NCBI RefSeq assembly: GCF_037975245.1
Contig: NC_092568.1
Location: forward strand, 36,423,001 to 36,487,000
Reading direction: 5' to 3'
DNA: 64,000 nt
From: Apostichopus japonicus
Lineage: Eukaryota; Echinodermata; Holothuroidea; Aspidochirotida; Stichopodidae
In this document: positions 12,195-24,127 of the stretch, piece by piece
Layout: every line of letters starts with the position of its first letter
How positions within the stretch are numbered: the first letter of the stretch is position 1
The notes under the pieces: model-generated
Told to the model about the DNA's origin: nothing
What the model saw: only the letters and a program-made list of their open reading frames with translations
The model's database searches: none
Made by a program: the position numbers and the translations under genes

Positions 12195-15100
12195 GTGAGT
12201 ATTTGTGTATTAGATGTCTTCTTCCTAAAACACTGCGTGGTCAGTACGGTACTATCTGTCACACTGAGTAGTCGGTACGGTACTACAGTATCTGTCACAC
12301 TGCATAGTCAGTACGGTACTATCTGTCACACCGCATAGTCGGTACGGTACTATCTGTCACACTGCATGGTCACTACGGTACCATCTGTCACACTGCATAG
12401 TCACTACAGTACCATCTGTCACACTGCATAGTCAGTACGGTACTATCTGTCACACCGCATAGTCAGTACGGCACTATCTGTCACACTGCATAGTCACTAC
12501 AGTACCATCTGTCACACTGCATAGTCAGTACGGTACTATCTGTCACACCGCATAGTCAGTACGGTACTATCTGTCACCGCATAGTCAGTACGGTACCATC
12601 TGTCACACTGCATAGTCAGTACGGTACTATCTGTCACACCGCATAGTCAGTACGGTACTATCTGTCACCGCATAGTCAGTACGGTACTATCTGTCACACT
12701 GCATAGTCACTACGGTACCATCTGTCACACTGCATAGTCACTACAGTACCATCTGTCACACTGCATAGTCAGTACGGTACTATCTGTAACACTGCATAGT
12801 CGGTACGGTACTATCTGTCACACTGAATGACATAAGCATGGTGTCATCAGTGGCGGGAAGACAGCATTTATTATAAAATATTCACTAATTGTGTTCCTTC
12901 TGATTTTAGAGTATTCTCAGATATCCAGGACTCAGGAGTTTAAAATTAAAGGGTGGGGGGGGGAGGGGGTGCGGGAAGAATGGAAATTTATCTGCTGGTT
13001 TTTGTAAATGGTTTCACTACCGACCCTTTTAAGAATTGAAAAGCAAATGTTTTGGAAGGTGGGTATCACATTTCAATTGATTATTCAGTGTTCCTATTTA
13101 TGGGATGTATATGCTGAATGATGACATCCTTTTACCATCTTGATTGTTTTTCACCTGAACAGCTCCTCAACCTGTGTCTTCCAACCCCCCTGAGTATCAT
13201 TCGGTGCCAGATATAACAAAGAGACAGGGTCCACAGTACCAGGAGATACCCTACGATACCACCAATGGGCACGCCTCTCCAGCAGAGGAGGCCCAGCCAC
13301 CAAGTCTATCGACGAGTCTCTCTCAGCAATCAGACACGGAGGTGGACCAGGCCCTCTATAGGACCTCCTTGCCCACCAGCAGCTCGACAGTACCCCTCAC
13401 AGCGGTCTCAGCACCACCACCACCCATTCCAGGAGAGAGGAGACCGAGGTAAGTGTTTTGAATACCGATTCGAGCAATAATGCGTCTGTATCATGTCCAT
13501 TCATAGTAATATGTTATTGCAACCATCCTGCATGGTGCTATTTGTATTTAGTTACTAAAAGCTTTTTGTATTACTTTGTATGCATCACAATGTGAGTACA
13601 CCATGTATTCATTAGTATTGTAAACTTTGCAATACGCATAGTTGGAACTCTGTCACAATCCAAGACCATGAAAGACAACAACAATAGAGTGAAACGCTTA
13701 CAAATCATAACATATTTAATATCAGCTAACTTGTGTACAGTACTTTCCACAAAGTGGCTATTCTTACGACTAGTCGTAAGAATAATTTCCGATTTCGCAT
13801 GCGCAGTTGCTTTAATGTGGCTATTTTTACGACCAGGATCGACCAGGAGTAACAATAATTTCCAGTTAGGGTTAGGATTAGAGATTAGGGTTCGGGTTAC
13901 CCTTACTACATGCGCAGTTGCTTTTTTAATTTACTGCGCATGAATTCGCCGATGTCGGAAGAATAGTTTATAAATAATTGTTACGATAAGTTGTAAGAAT
14001 AGCCATGGCCTACTTTCCAACCTTGACATGGACATATTGCAGGACAGACTGGCATTTTTATTCGATCGGTGTCACAGAAAGAGTTGTTATAAATGTTGTC
14101 CTGAATCGAATGCATATTGCACTAGGGTGTTTCTAAAGTGTGCTCCCTCTTTTCATCGGTCAAATTTTTAAATTTTTTTGCTGGGACTGTCCTTTTAACT
14201 CAATTGAGGTTGAAGGTATGAATCAACAAAACAGTGATTTTGGGCCGTTGCATTTTCAGAGAGAAAGCTTTTTCTGTTAGTTGATTGCGCACACGTCTGG
14301 TTTTTGAGCTAGAATCCTCAGGTGCTTCCGGAAAGGATTGTGAACACCGCTCGAAACAGGAAGAAAAGTTGACCCTTTGACTAGCTCTGAATATTCTTGC
14401 TCGTTGCAAATAGTTGTACCCACAGCAGGACTGCATATGTTGATGTATTTAGTACCAAACCCTACTTAACAGATCAGTTTAAAGCTTGTTAAGCTATTTA
14501 AAAGTTGTAGTATTTGCCTTCACAATATGACAAAGGAATCATAGAAACTGGAAAAGAAATATGCAAATGTTTTCCACATTTATATACAGTATTCTGTCTT
14601 AGCAAAGGACTATAGTTCTCCCGTCAATGAGCAATGATCTCAATACATAATTCCCATCCCATTTTGTAAGACTCTGTAGTGTCAAGCAGAAATCTGAAAC
14701 CGTAGAAACCATTTAGGCGGAATTGAATAATACTTGAACAAGGCATGAAAGCAAAGACAAAAGAATAAGAAATGTTGAACCTTTTTTTGGAAATTATCTG
14801 ATTTTTCATAGTTTTTGGGGAATTATATTTTGTGAGCACGAACACAAATTGTTACACTACTAGCTTTAAAATCCTGATGCAGAGTTGTAATACAATACAA
14901 TGGGGATATTCATTCGGGAAAGGACGAGATTGCTAGATAGTCGGTCCATTGCGAGTCCAACAATTGCAGCAAATAGTTTGTCAAAATAAAACGGTTTTGA
15001 GCAGGTGTTTGTACTTTCAGATTTGTTGGCCTTAACTGGTTGAATTGTTTCCTGTTTCCTGAACCTCTGGGCAATCTTGGTTCCTTGGTGTCTGAGTCTG

Positions 15101-17106
15101 TGACGTGTGTATGGGGGGGGGGGGTCTCTGTTGCCCTTCCTTGTATTCAAATGCAGCTCATTGTTTTCCTGTACTGTTTGTTTGGATTTTATCGGCATTT
15201 TCCGTCACAATGGATATTATACAACCAAGAGGCGGGGGGGGGGTTGCTATCTGGGCTAATACAAACAACTAAGACTTTCTAACTTATCAATACTCAACCA
15301 GGTCAGATGCTTTCAATTCACTGAAACAGCGCAAACTTACTGAATCGTTGAATTTTGGCAGCTGGTGACTAATTTTCTGTCTTGAAATTTTCAAATGTTG
15401 TTCAGGCAAGTTTGGTCAAATACTGCTCTGGTCACGAAAGCTTGAATATTGAAATCTTTTGTAGGCTGGATTTGGCCACCTTGCCTTTTGAGAGCCCAAT
15501 CTCTCTACAAAACTGCTATACATCTTATATACATCGTATAAGCCATTTGCCAAGTTTGAATAGTATTTTGCAATGCAATACCGGATAAAAGATTCCCTGC
15601 AGTAAATAGATATAGTTTTTTTCTCTTTCGTATCTATTGGTGTATCATTGTTTACATTAACAGACTGGAATAAATCACTCTAAGAACCGTGTAACCTGCA
15701 ATAAATGCATAAAATGTAAGCTTAAGCAAGCATGTAACGTTGAAGTGCACTATAAATTTTTATGATTTTGATCATGTGCCAAGATCAATCAAAAGTTGCC
15801 ACTTATGAAAGGGTGGTGCAAAATGATGGCAAGCAGAATTTGTTTTGATTTCTTGATTGGACTTGTTTAGTAATTGTTACATCCTGGTGGTTTCATGTTG
15901 GTAGCAGCAGTCACATTGGAAGTTTTTATTCCTTTTATTTATGGGTTTTATATGTTTGTTTATACAAAGAACTGTTGGAGGTTATTCACATGTTAATGTA
16001 TACTGTACACCAAATGGTCAAACCATTCAAAGTACAGTAAACAGTCTTCATATTTCGGCCAATCAGAAGAGCGGTTTTGTAGTACTGTAGATTGAGTATA
16101 TAAAACAGAACAGTAAAGATGGGATGTAAGTGGTGAAGTAATAAGTTGTGTCATTTAGTTCCTCTTCCAAGTTTCCTCTTAATTCTAAAATAAAATTCTG
16201 CGAGTGTGGATCGTATCTATTGTATAGTCGATGAATTTTGACGCTTACCTTTACTTGAAGAATAATTCTTAACTGACCTTTATCATTAAAGTTGTGCGAA
16301 TAGTACAGTACGTGATTTAATCTTCCTGGTTCCGTTTATCCATATTTCTGCCAATGTCATTAGCCTACCCAGAAATAGGAGGTGGTCAAACTCAACAGGA
16401 CACGGTGGTTATTAAGTGGTTTTAAATGATGGCCATCTAACAATGCTATGGAACAATAATTTCTAAACTGACCCTTCTTAGTCAAGATGATAGCTTTTTA
16501 TCGAGAAAACAAATTTAAGTACAATAGTGCATTCGTTGTTAAACGTTTAACAAATTATGAATTCGTCCTAATCATACAATATATGTGAATGACTATGTTG
16601 TCAGGTATGTGTGAGTCATAACGTTAAAGTAAAACAACAACTTCTTTTTCAAGTGAACTTGAAGGTAATTTAGGCACATGTATCCTGTTAGGAATAGTAT
16701 CCTGTTAGGGAAAAGTATACTGATTGGAATAAAACCTATCCACGTAGGCTGGCATTGTTAAATGTTTTTGTCACCGAGAAGCATATTGTGTCATTTAATT
16801 TGGCACAGTGCCTCAAGTGGCTATGTGCTCCCTTCATGGTTCATTGAATGGGCAGTATAGTGCTACAGTATATGTTGTGAAACACACCCCTCACTGACCT
16901 GTCTCCATCAATTAATGCACTCTTAACATATGAAGTGTGCTGTGAAAATACCAATTAAGTTTTGCACATTATACCTCATGTCCTCTGAATTGCTGCTACC
17001 AAGAATCCTTGCCAAACGATCAGCAGCTTTCTTCTGCGTGGTTTAGTAATCCTTAGTAGAAGTTAGCTTCTGTTTAAGACTGTTTGATCGAATTCTCCAT
17101 GATTTA

Positions 17107-17145
<39 letters not shown>

Positions 17146-20100
17146 TTATATATATTTATATATATTGATATTGCTGTCATGCCACACTGTTCAGTGTGTC
17201 ACGTAAAACTCCGGACGGTGCACCAGAATATGAAGAGATCCCATCACCTTTGTATTTCAAATGTTCTTCCATTTTATTTTTAGATAGATCAGAGTACATG
17301 GATGTCTAATTTTTGCATAATTTTGTTCTTTTTGTTTTTCTGTTGCAGGAAAAAGGCCAATCCTCTCTACGACAGTTTTGGCGAAGTCGTCACGACAAGC
17401 TCATCCTCGACAAAGAAGCCGCCGCCTTCGAAAGATTCTTACCATAAAAACCCCTGCAGATGCATCAGACATCCCCTCGTACTGTTTGCGATAGCCGTTT
17501 TTGTCATTCTCAACTCTATTGCCTTGTTACTTCTGTTCACCGGAGCACTTGAACAAGGTAACTTGCACTCCTCCTCCTTGGTTTTAAGAAATGGCCGGGG
17601 GATGGAAATTTGTTTGACATGTTTTGTTTCCTTCATGTTATGATTGTTATTGTTTTATTTTGTTTTTGTCAGTTAGACAATTTTGAAATTTCGTCATGAA
17701 CAAAATTTCAGTCGTTTGTCCGATTTGCAAATGAAGAGCTGACCCTAATTTTATGTTATTTAATTCTTTATTACAGCCTTGCCTGGTTCAAGAGAAAAGT
17801 TGGTGCAGACTACACCTGAGTCTACAGGTCTCCCTGGTTACGAAGAATTAGCTAACATTATAAAAAAGCAGGAGGACCTGATAATGAGCTTACATAATAG
17901 AGTGAGTCAAATATAGATGAGTTTTTTTCTACAAATTTTAATAGGTAAAATTGTGTTTTTCTTGCAAAAAAATAGAAACCACTTTCGAAGGATACACATT
18001 TCATGCTTCTGTCAAAGAAGGACATTGTTGTTGGTGTAGGTTTTGTTTTATTTGGTGAAATTATTTTGGAGAGAGTTAAAAACAAAAATTGCAAATAGAA
18101 GAAGTAGGAGCCACTTAAATTAAACTTTCTCCTCTTTGACAGTTTTTAGATGAGAAAAAGTCATGAATTACGTTTATTATGTTAAGTTTATGAAATATAC
18201 TAAAGTTTCTTAACTCTTTTTGCATTCAGTCATATCCTCATCAAGCTTTATAAAGCCACCTTGTTCTCGTCAACTCTAGCAGTCCATGTACGATAGGACA
18301 TAAAAGCATCTTAAATTGATGTAGTTATGAAGTGTGCCCACGGTTTGTCCACAAATTCTGGGTCACAGGGACTCTTTAACAGATTAGGGGTGTGTTGTTA
18401 GTCCGGTTGCAGAAGTTGGTATAAGCTGAAAATAAACAAGAGTTGTTAAGTCTCGCTGTAAATCCGTAACGTATCTTCAATTATTAATCCATTTGTTATT
18501 GCACTCTTCCGTAGGTCTCACAGTTGGAATCGTTACTGATGACTAATTCGAGCGAAAATGCGACTACGACTGCCAGAGTAGCACAGAACACGCATCAGGT
18601 AAGGAAAGGGTATTAGCAAAATGAATGTCAAACATGGCAAGGACATCATTTGATATTTTTATACTTTATACAATCCCCAAAAAATGGAATGAAAGTTTCA
18701 AAAACTTCCAGATTCACTTTTTGTAGTAGGAATTGAGTTCCAATTTCTTAAATGTTATCACCGTATCTCAGTTCTGCTCACTCACATTCACTGCAGTATA
18801 AACTATTCAAACAGTTTCCAAAATTTAACTAAACCAGGAAAATCGGTTGAGTAAATTGTATAAAGCTTTCCGTATCATATCAGTAGCATGGTTTTTCATG
18901 CCTCATTCTTTCAGATTGAACAGCTATCCAATCAAGTTACAGCTTTGGGAAGGAATTCATCAACTCAGATTCAAGAAGTACAGCGACAAGTTGAATCGAA
19001 TGACGCCCTAATCACCAGTAACATCCAGAAAACATCTCAACTCGAGAGTGATGTGAGTTAAATATGTCGTTTTCTACCGTGCTATATATACCTCTTTAGT
19101 GAACATTAGCCCAACCGCCATCTTTGGCTTACAGTATACGACAGTATACGACAGTAAAGGACAGTAAACGACAGTGATCTTTGCAAAGAAGAACAACTCC
19201 CCAGAACAGTTTGTTCTTGTTTAAAAAATCCTGTCTGGCAGCTGTCATTGTGTTAATCAGTGATGTCAAAGTGTCACTAGAATCTGAAATCTTTCACTTT
19301 AAAGTTTTTCGGACTTTCCATATTTCCCCAAGGTGAAATGTGATCGGTATTCACAATGACATCACTGCCATCATTGGGGGCTTGCGAAGGCTTTTATTAT
19401 TTTAGATTCAGCATTTGCGAGACGCATCTTCATTACAAAACTCAAACATTAAAATAATGGAACAAAAAAAATCTTACGAAAAATTAAGGACATGGGGCTT
19501 GATGATGTCATATTTTAAACTGGATCAAGCCTTCAGCCTGGTGTGGGCAAGCAACATTACTGATCTGCAATACCCCCTAAATTGAAAAAAAAGTCTCTTC
19601 TGAGTTGTTTCAGGCAATTTTTTTCATGACACATAGACCAGTAATGATCATGCAGGTCGCGTCTCAGATGTATGTGTCTAATTTTTGTAACCATAGTAAC
19701 CAAGAAAGTGTGGTGGTGATTTCTGATTTGAGCGCAGCGTTTTAAAATCTGTCGCCTTGATTTAAAAAGTGACTCTCTGCATTTGATTAAATAGTGTCTC
19801 TCAATAGATATATTTTCATTTTCATAATTTCCCTTTGTTTTTTGGAAGTAATCTACTGACATTGTGATATTTGCTTTATTTATTCTCAGATATCGACGTT
19901 GACTGCTCGGAGTGAAACAATGGGACAGGATATTTTGTCTATTACATCCAAGAACACCGACCAAGACAGAGATGTAAGTTGCGTGTGGCTTTGTGTTATG
20001 TTTGCATGGCATGTTTGGCAGTCTTGGACTCATCTGGACATACTTGTGCCGTATATCGAACCTATAAATAAACAAACCCATCCAGAAAGCTCTGAACCCT

Positions 20101-21651
20101 TCTGGTCAGCGTCGACGACCAGCATAGTATATATCGTAAAGTCGTTTGTGAATTCAATTATTTATTGATATGATTCTAAGACACAAGAAGATCAGTTACT
20201 GTAGTCTGAGATACAGTAATAGACTATAATGATTGTCTTTTTATTTACCTCCACAATCTTCTGGAATTTGAATTTTGGAAACAGCTTTCCTATGTCAGAC
20301 TGGCAGGGCTGAGAAGGAGATCAAGTAGTTGTCAAAATCTTTGTAGCACAACTTCACTGTTTTATAACAAAGTTTAGTTTTAGTTGTGATAGATCTTGTC
20401 ATACACCAACAGTAAAAATAGCAGCCTAGCCAGCTTAGGCTTTATGACTTGATTATATAGGCCTAACCTTGACTAAATTGTGGTAAAACTTGTCACATTC
20501 CATAACATTTCATCCTATTTTTTTAGCTAGGACTGTACTTTGGCTTACATCTGTCATTTGACTAAGGTTCATAACTGTTAGGTGTGTAGGATTTTCCTCC
20601 TAGACAGTGTTAAACTGTTGATTATTAACCTTTGGTGATCTGTGTGCATATGACATCTACACCAACAGTAAAAATAGCAGCCTAGCCAGCTTAGGCCTTA
20701 TGACTTGATTATATAGGCCTAACATTGACTACTTGTGGTAAAACTTGTGGTAAAACAGACAGTGTTAAAACTGTTGATTATTCACCTTTGGTGATCTGTG
20801 TGCATAAGACATCTACAAAACTAGAATGGAAGCGAGTTTCTCGCACATTCACATAGACTATATATGATTTAGCTGCACTCGTTAGTAGGCCGTCGGTACA
20901 AAATCTTTACAAATGAGGATTCAACGATGATGTTGCCTCAGTTTAGTTTTCACGTTATTTTTCATCTTCTCTCGACAGATCTCTGGCCTAGAGTCTAGGA
21001 TAGAGACTGTCAAACAAGAGGTTGCTCTCGATTTGGTCATTTACAACGACTCCATCTACATGGACCTGGAGGCCATCAGCAAAATGCAGGGACCGCCAGG
21101 ATTCAATGGATCCAGAGGTGGGGACGGGGCCGATCTGTCGGGCTGCGAGTACGATTACTTCACCGACAGTTCCTCTTTCACCGGACCTCTCACCCAGGGT
21201 ACACCGCATACTCCAAAAACGGTAAGATATTTGACAACCATATGTGGTGACAGATCTGTTGAAAGGATTGCAGGATCTGGTGCGGTAGAGTGAAGTGAGG
21301 TGGGTGAGGTAAAGAGATAAGGGCTTTCATGAGGCACAGTGGCCTATTGTGTAACTGTATTGTGTTTGCCGTACAGACTTTTTGCCCCCTAGGTACAAAT
21401 ATGTATATATGTTAGCCTAAGTTTAAACCTTTCAGAAATTTTTCAAAAAAATTCAGAAATTTATTTTGTTTCTCTTTCAGGGCTTTGTGTTCACGGGTGT
21501 TACCTGCGCTACCTATGGAGGCACCGCTGCTAATTTAATGAAGACCGAAGATGGATCTGTATATTGTCAGTGTGAGGGACAGACTACTGCGTACACCTCA
21601 CTTTCTCGATTCTGTAACATACATTACTGGCAGTGCCCCTTGGCAGCTTGA
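11999..21651 (+). CDS. Type II transmembrane coiled-coil/collagen-like receptor-like protein (9 exons, 511 aa)
   Basis: Exons 11999-12194, 13163-13448, 17349-17557, 17777-17901, 18515-18598, 18915-19052, 19890-19973, 20979-21221 and 21481-21651 join in consistent phase to 512 codons including stop. Residues 1-202 form a hydrophilic Pro/Ser/Tyr-rich cytoplasmic tail with YHSV, YQEI, a PPPPIP run and NPLY (about 165-168), all possible sorting or adaptor signals. Residues 203-225 (LVLFAIAVFVILNSIALLLL) are one transmembrane helix with basic and Cys residues on its N-side, implying type II topology. Residues 231-410 form heptad-like coiled coil from phase-0 exons, with several N-X-S/T sites. GPPGFNGSRGGDG (412-424) is a minimal collagen-like stretch. 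The C-terminus holds six cysteines and ends WQCPLAA. The order cytoplasm-TM-coiled coil-collagen-Cys domain resembles class A scavenger receptors or membrane collagens; the last domain is unrecognised. Ligand and function are unknown. Confidence 0.85.
12240..12829. repeat. 31-bp minisatellite in receptor-gene intron 1
   Basis: About 19 tandem copies of a roughly 31-base unit containing cactgcatagtcagtacgg and tactatctgtca. Variants differ mainly at CAGTACGG/CACTACAG/CGGTACGG positions, and a few units are shortened (ctgtcaccgc). The array starts about 45 bases after the exon 1 donor. It is non-coding and probably length-polymorphic. Confidence 0.95.
13163..13448 (+). CDS. Receptor-like gene exon 2
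   Basis: Acceptor gaacag at 13157-13162, donor GTAAGT at 13449; enters in phase 1 and leaves in phase 2. It encodes about 95 residues of the cytoplasmic tail: NPPEYHSVPDITKRQGPQYQ, then a Ser/Thr/Pro-rich region ending PPPPIPGERRPR. Tyrosine motifs and a proline run suggest adaptor or endocytic contacts (inference). No globular domain is visible. Confidence 0.85.
13750..14010. mobile_element. MITE-like element with about 34-bp TIRs and TTAGGG-like core
   Basis: TGGCTATTCTTACGAC at 13755-13770 faces the inverted copy gttgtaagaatagcca at 13990-14005. The similarity continues inwards for about 34 bases with few mismatches, and the left end contains the palindrome ttacgactagtcgtaa. The direct repeat TACTTTCCA at 13741-13749 and 14011-14019 could be a 9-bp TSD. 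The core carries two CATGCGCAGTTGC copies and a telomere-like run (gttagggttaggattagaga) at about 13866. It lies in intron 2 of the receptor-like gene and has no coding capacity. Confidence 0.7.
17105..17166. repeat. (TA)n microsatellite
   Basis: About 60 bases of TA dinucleotide repeat interrupted by TTTA, about 180 bases upstream of exon 3 of the receptor-like gene. Confidence 0.95.
17349..17557 (+). CDS. Receptor-like gene exon 3 (NPLY motif and transmembrane helix)
   Basis: Acceptor ttgcag ends at 17348 and donor GTAACT starts at 17558; phase 2 in, phase 1 out. It encodes KKANPLYDSFGEVV, a Ser/Lys/Pro linker, the juxtamembrane CRCIRHP and then a 20+ residue hydrophobic helix. NPLY matches the NPXY endocytic/PTB consensus. 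Juxtamembrane cysteines could be palmitoylated (inference). Confidence 0.88.
17777..17901 (+). CDS. Receptor-like gene exon 4 (start of extracellular stalk)
   Basis: Acceptor ttacag ends at 17776, donor GTGAGT at 17902; phase 1 in, phase 0 out. It encodes a 17-residue linker followed by ELANIIKKQEDLIMSLHNR, which opens the coiled coil. Confidence 0.82.
18515..18598 (+). CDS. Receptor-like gene exon 5 (coiled-coil module)
   Basis: Exactly 84 bases, 28 codons, phase 0 on both sides (acceptor gtag, donor GTAAGG). It encodes VSQLESLLMTNSSENATTTA and eight more residues. Two N-glycosylation sequons (NSS, NAT) fit an extracellular stalk. Confidence 0.82.
18915..19052 (+). CDS. Receptor-like gene exon 6 (coiled-coil module)
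   Basis: 138 bases, 46 codons, phase 0/0, acceptor tttcag, donor GTGAGT. It starts IEQLSNQVTALGRN and continues with Gln/Glu/Ser-rich heptads ending SQLESD. One NSS sequon. Confidence 0.85.
19406..19480 (+). pseudogene. Possible decayed or cryptic coiled-coil exon
   Basis: After a good acceptor (ttattttag), a phase-0 frame opens IQHLRDASSLQNSNIKIMEQ, very like the starts of the neighbouring stalk exons (IEQL, ISTL, ISGL). No convincing GT donor follows in frame: the frame runs on for about 60 codons to a stop at about 19580. Skipping it leaves the gene in frame. It is either a relic of a 28-46 codon module whose donor was lost, a rarely used alternative exon, or chance. Confidence 0.35.
19890..19973 (+). 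CDS. Receptor-like gene exon 7 (coiled-coil module)
   Basis: 84 bases, 28 codons, phase 0/0, acceptor ctcag, donor GTAAGT; the same size as exon 5. It encodes ISTLTARSETMGQDILSITS and eight further residues. The identical length and phase suggest the stalk grew by exon duplication (inference). Confidence 0.82.
20403..20817. repeat. Tandem duplication in receptor-gene intron 7
   Basis: A block starting accaacagtaaaaatagcag at about 20406 recurs at about 20660 with few changes (gcctagccagcttaggc, tgattatataggcctaac). The segment gacagtgttaaa...cctttggtgatctgtgtg also occurs in both copies. The second copy has an internal deletion. No exon is involved. Confidence 0.85.
20979..21221 (+). CDS. 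Receptor-like gene exon 8 (stalk end and collagen-like stretch)
   Basis: 243 bases, 81 codons, phase 0/0, acceptor gacag, donor GTAAGA. It encodes ISGLESRIETVKQEV, then YNDSIYMDLEAISKMQ, GPPGFNGSRGGDGADLSGC and a Thr/Pro-rich linker to TPKT. The Gly-X-Y run is only four or five triplets with one break, too short for a stable triple helix alone. Local GC is clearly higher than in the introns. Confidence 0.88.
21481..21651 (+). CDS. Receptor-like gene terminal exon (Cys-rich domain)
   Basis: Acceptor tttcag ends at 21480, phase 0, stop TGA at 21649-21651. It encodes GFVFTGVTCATYGGTAANLM, then VYCQCEGQ and RFCNIHYWQCPLAA. Five cysteines here plus C430 of exon 8 could pair in a small disulphide-bonded domain. 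I do not recognise it as SRCR, C-type lectin, fibrinogen or C1q. Confidence 0.87.
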   Translation, partial: GFVFTGVTCATYGGTAANLMKTEDGSVYCQCEGQTTAYTSLSRFCNIHYWQCPLAA

Positions 21652-21840
21652 GTCCAGCGATGATTCTCTGAGTCCTTACAGCTCGAAGCCTCCTAAAAGC
21701 AATCGTCAGCACCAGGAGTGATGAGTGGAGAGTACCCTCTAATGCTCAAAAGTCTCCACTTCAGTCTAGTCTTTAATGTTTTGAGCGTCTCCTAGCCGTC
21801 ATCAACACGCGGAGTCACGTTGCGAAACGTTTGTGGTTGG

Positions 21841-21960
21841 TGGCAGTGGCTGTCACAGTTGTTGATGGTGGCTGTCACGCTGTTGAATTTGTAAGGCAGC
21901 TGTCGGTGGCGGCTGTCACGCTGTTGTATTTGTAGAGCAGCTGTCGGTGGCAGTCACGGC
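21841..21960. repeat. Short tandem repeat in the 3' UTR
   Basis: Degenerate units of about 40-45 bases built on ggctgtcacgctgttg and gcagctgtcggtggc, two to three copies, more GC-rich than the surroundings. Confidence 0.75.
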
Positions 21961-24127
21961 TGTGGAACATATGCCATTTATTAGACCCCTTATATATTTG
22001 GAACATTGTGGGTGCGCGGTGGTAATCACGACAGCGGAACAACATTGCCGTCAATGGGTGTCACAGTGTTTAGTTTTCTCCTCAAGGGATGTAATAGTCA
22101 CCTAGATTATTAGCAGTTCTAGTGGGTTGACCGAGGAATAATTTCAGTGTTTACATCTGGCTATGCAACTTTGAGGTATCTAAATTTTACTTGTCATAAA
22201 ACACTTAAAAAACAGGGCTTTTCTGTGTATATAAAAACAAAAAATCACTGTAATACAACTTTTATACATCTTAGCGATTTGTTCTTTTTGGGTATAGTTT
22301 TGCTATTCTATCCAAGTAAAAAAGTATTGTCTGGTAACTTCAGATATGAAGCATTAAGTGCTTGGGTTGTACAGATAACATTAAATAGGTTTACAACCTT
22401 GGACAGAAACCTAGAGATTGGCCTGTATTAATGTGTAACTGCAAAGAGCTGAAATACAGAATTTATTGACAGGTGCATGTTAACTTACAGCAAGCATGTG
22501 AAACTGTGAGATACTAATACGTTTGTATACCCCCTCGATGTTGTTCCTTACCAAGTCGGGTTCATCTCTAACAAGATGAATGCTTTAGTTGTTTACTAGA
22601 GTAGGATGAAACCGGTGGATTTTGCGGATCTCGTCTGCTCGAGTCACCAGCATTTTCATTTTGCTGTGAAAGGCTTTGTCAAAGATCGTCGGGGTATTGG
22701 GCCCAAATATATACTAGAGAGTCAATTGGTAAGGCCGACACTTTCACCTGAATCTTTGCTTCAACCATAAGCAAACTATGTTTCTTCTCACCGAATTGTC
22801 TAAGTTAACCGTCTTCTTTCTTTCCATCTGAAAGAATTTGAGGGATCAGGATGGAATGGAAAGTGCTTTTGAGAGCCGTGAGCAAGTTTTACGTCTTAAT
22901 ATTTGGAGAACAATGTTGATGAGTTTGATTGGTCTTGAGAGTGGAGTTTTGCAATATTACATATAGTGACAGGTAGTATATATATATATATAGTAAACGG
23001 AACAGCGCGCAAAATGGACCGTTTGAGGTTCCAAGGAACGGGGTATATGCTAGGTGACGGTAAATATGTTCTCCAACGGTGAGATTATTTGTAGATATCT
23101 ACGTAGCGTATCCTGCAGTCTTGGAATTGGGGAAAGATCATGTTTATAACTTCACTGGATTGATAATTTACTTTATGCAGAAACCTGTGGAAAAAGAAAA
23201 GCAGAAATGGCTTGATTAAAATTAAAATAGATATGCATTCATGGAGCAATAGTTTTTAAGGCTCAGGTCGGGTGATTATTTAATTTTTAATTTTTGGCTA
23301 ATTTTTTTCATTAAAAAAAAAATAGTCTTGAAGCTTCTTCCTCCAAGGAGTTTCTTTCTTCTTTTTCTGGACCAAATGTTGGCAAATATTTTCAGTTACT
23401 ATGCAACCAAAAGCTCAACAATGAAAGGAAAAGAGACAAACAGAAAAAAAAAACTGCACGGAAATCAATTTTAGAAAAATGTTTGGTGATACGATGACCA
23501 AGCAAAGAATTTGGGAAAGATTTGCAGTTGGCTTAAAAATTGTAATTATATGCAATTTCAAATGTACTGATTTCATAATGGTAATATTTTGTATTATTAC
23601 CATATTATTATTGCCTTGAAAAATAGTTCCTAAAAAAAAATCAGTTAAATGTTTTTTTCTTATCTAATCATGGCATCTGGCAGAATTTTCTGACCCAGAG
23701 AGAAACTTTAGGTATTACTGACATGCCACAAAGCAAATTTTGAGAATTTAAGAAAGTTTAAATATGGACATATTCTTCAATATTTGAAGTGAGACTCCAC
23801 CATTTAAGCATACCAAGTGCTTATCACAAAGGGATTTTGTGATCAAATAACAAAATGAATACAGGCAGGCAGCTGCTAGACTAAGTGATGTACCCCCCTG
23901 AACTTAAAGAGGAGGGAGGGTATTGAAGTCTATCGGCCCTGGAGTTAGTTAAATGTAAAAAAACAAAAACAATTTGTTTGTATTTGTAATTGTATATAAA
24001 TGCCTTGATTGGTTTATCAGCTTATGTAAATAGTAGTGACGAATGTAATTAATCAAGTCTATCATAGTAAATTGAAATTTTATATGCTGTAACAGTAAAA
24101 CATTTTGGAAGGAAAGAATTGTAACAT

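Larger units (their letters stand above)
13449..17348. other. Receptor-like gene intron 2
   Basis: Apart from the MITE at 13750-14010 and a TA repeat at about 17105, this 3.9-kb intron holds G-runs near 15112 and 15232 and AT-rich sequence. I see no further exon, and phases of flanking exons match without one. Confidence 0.6.
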
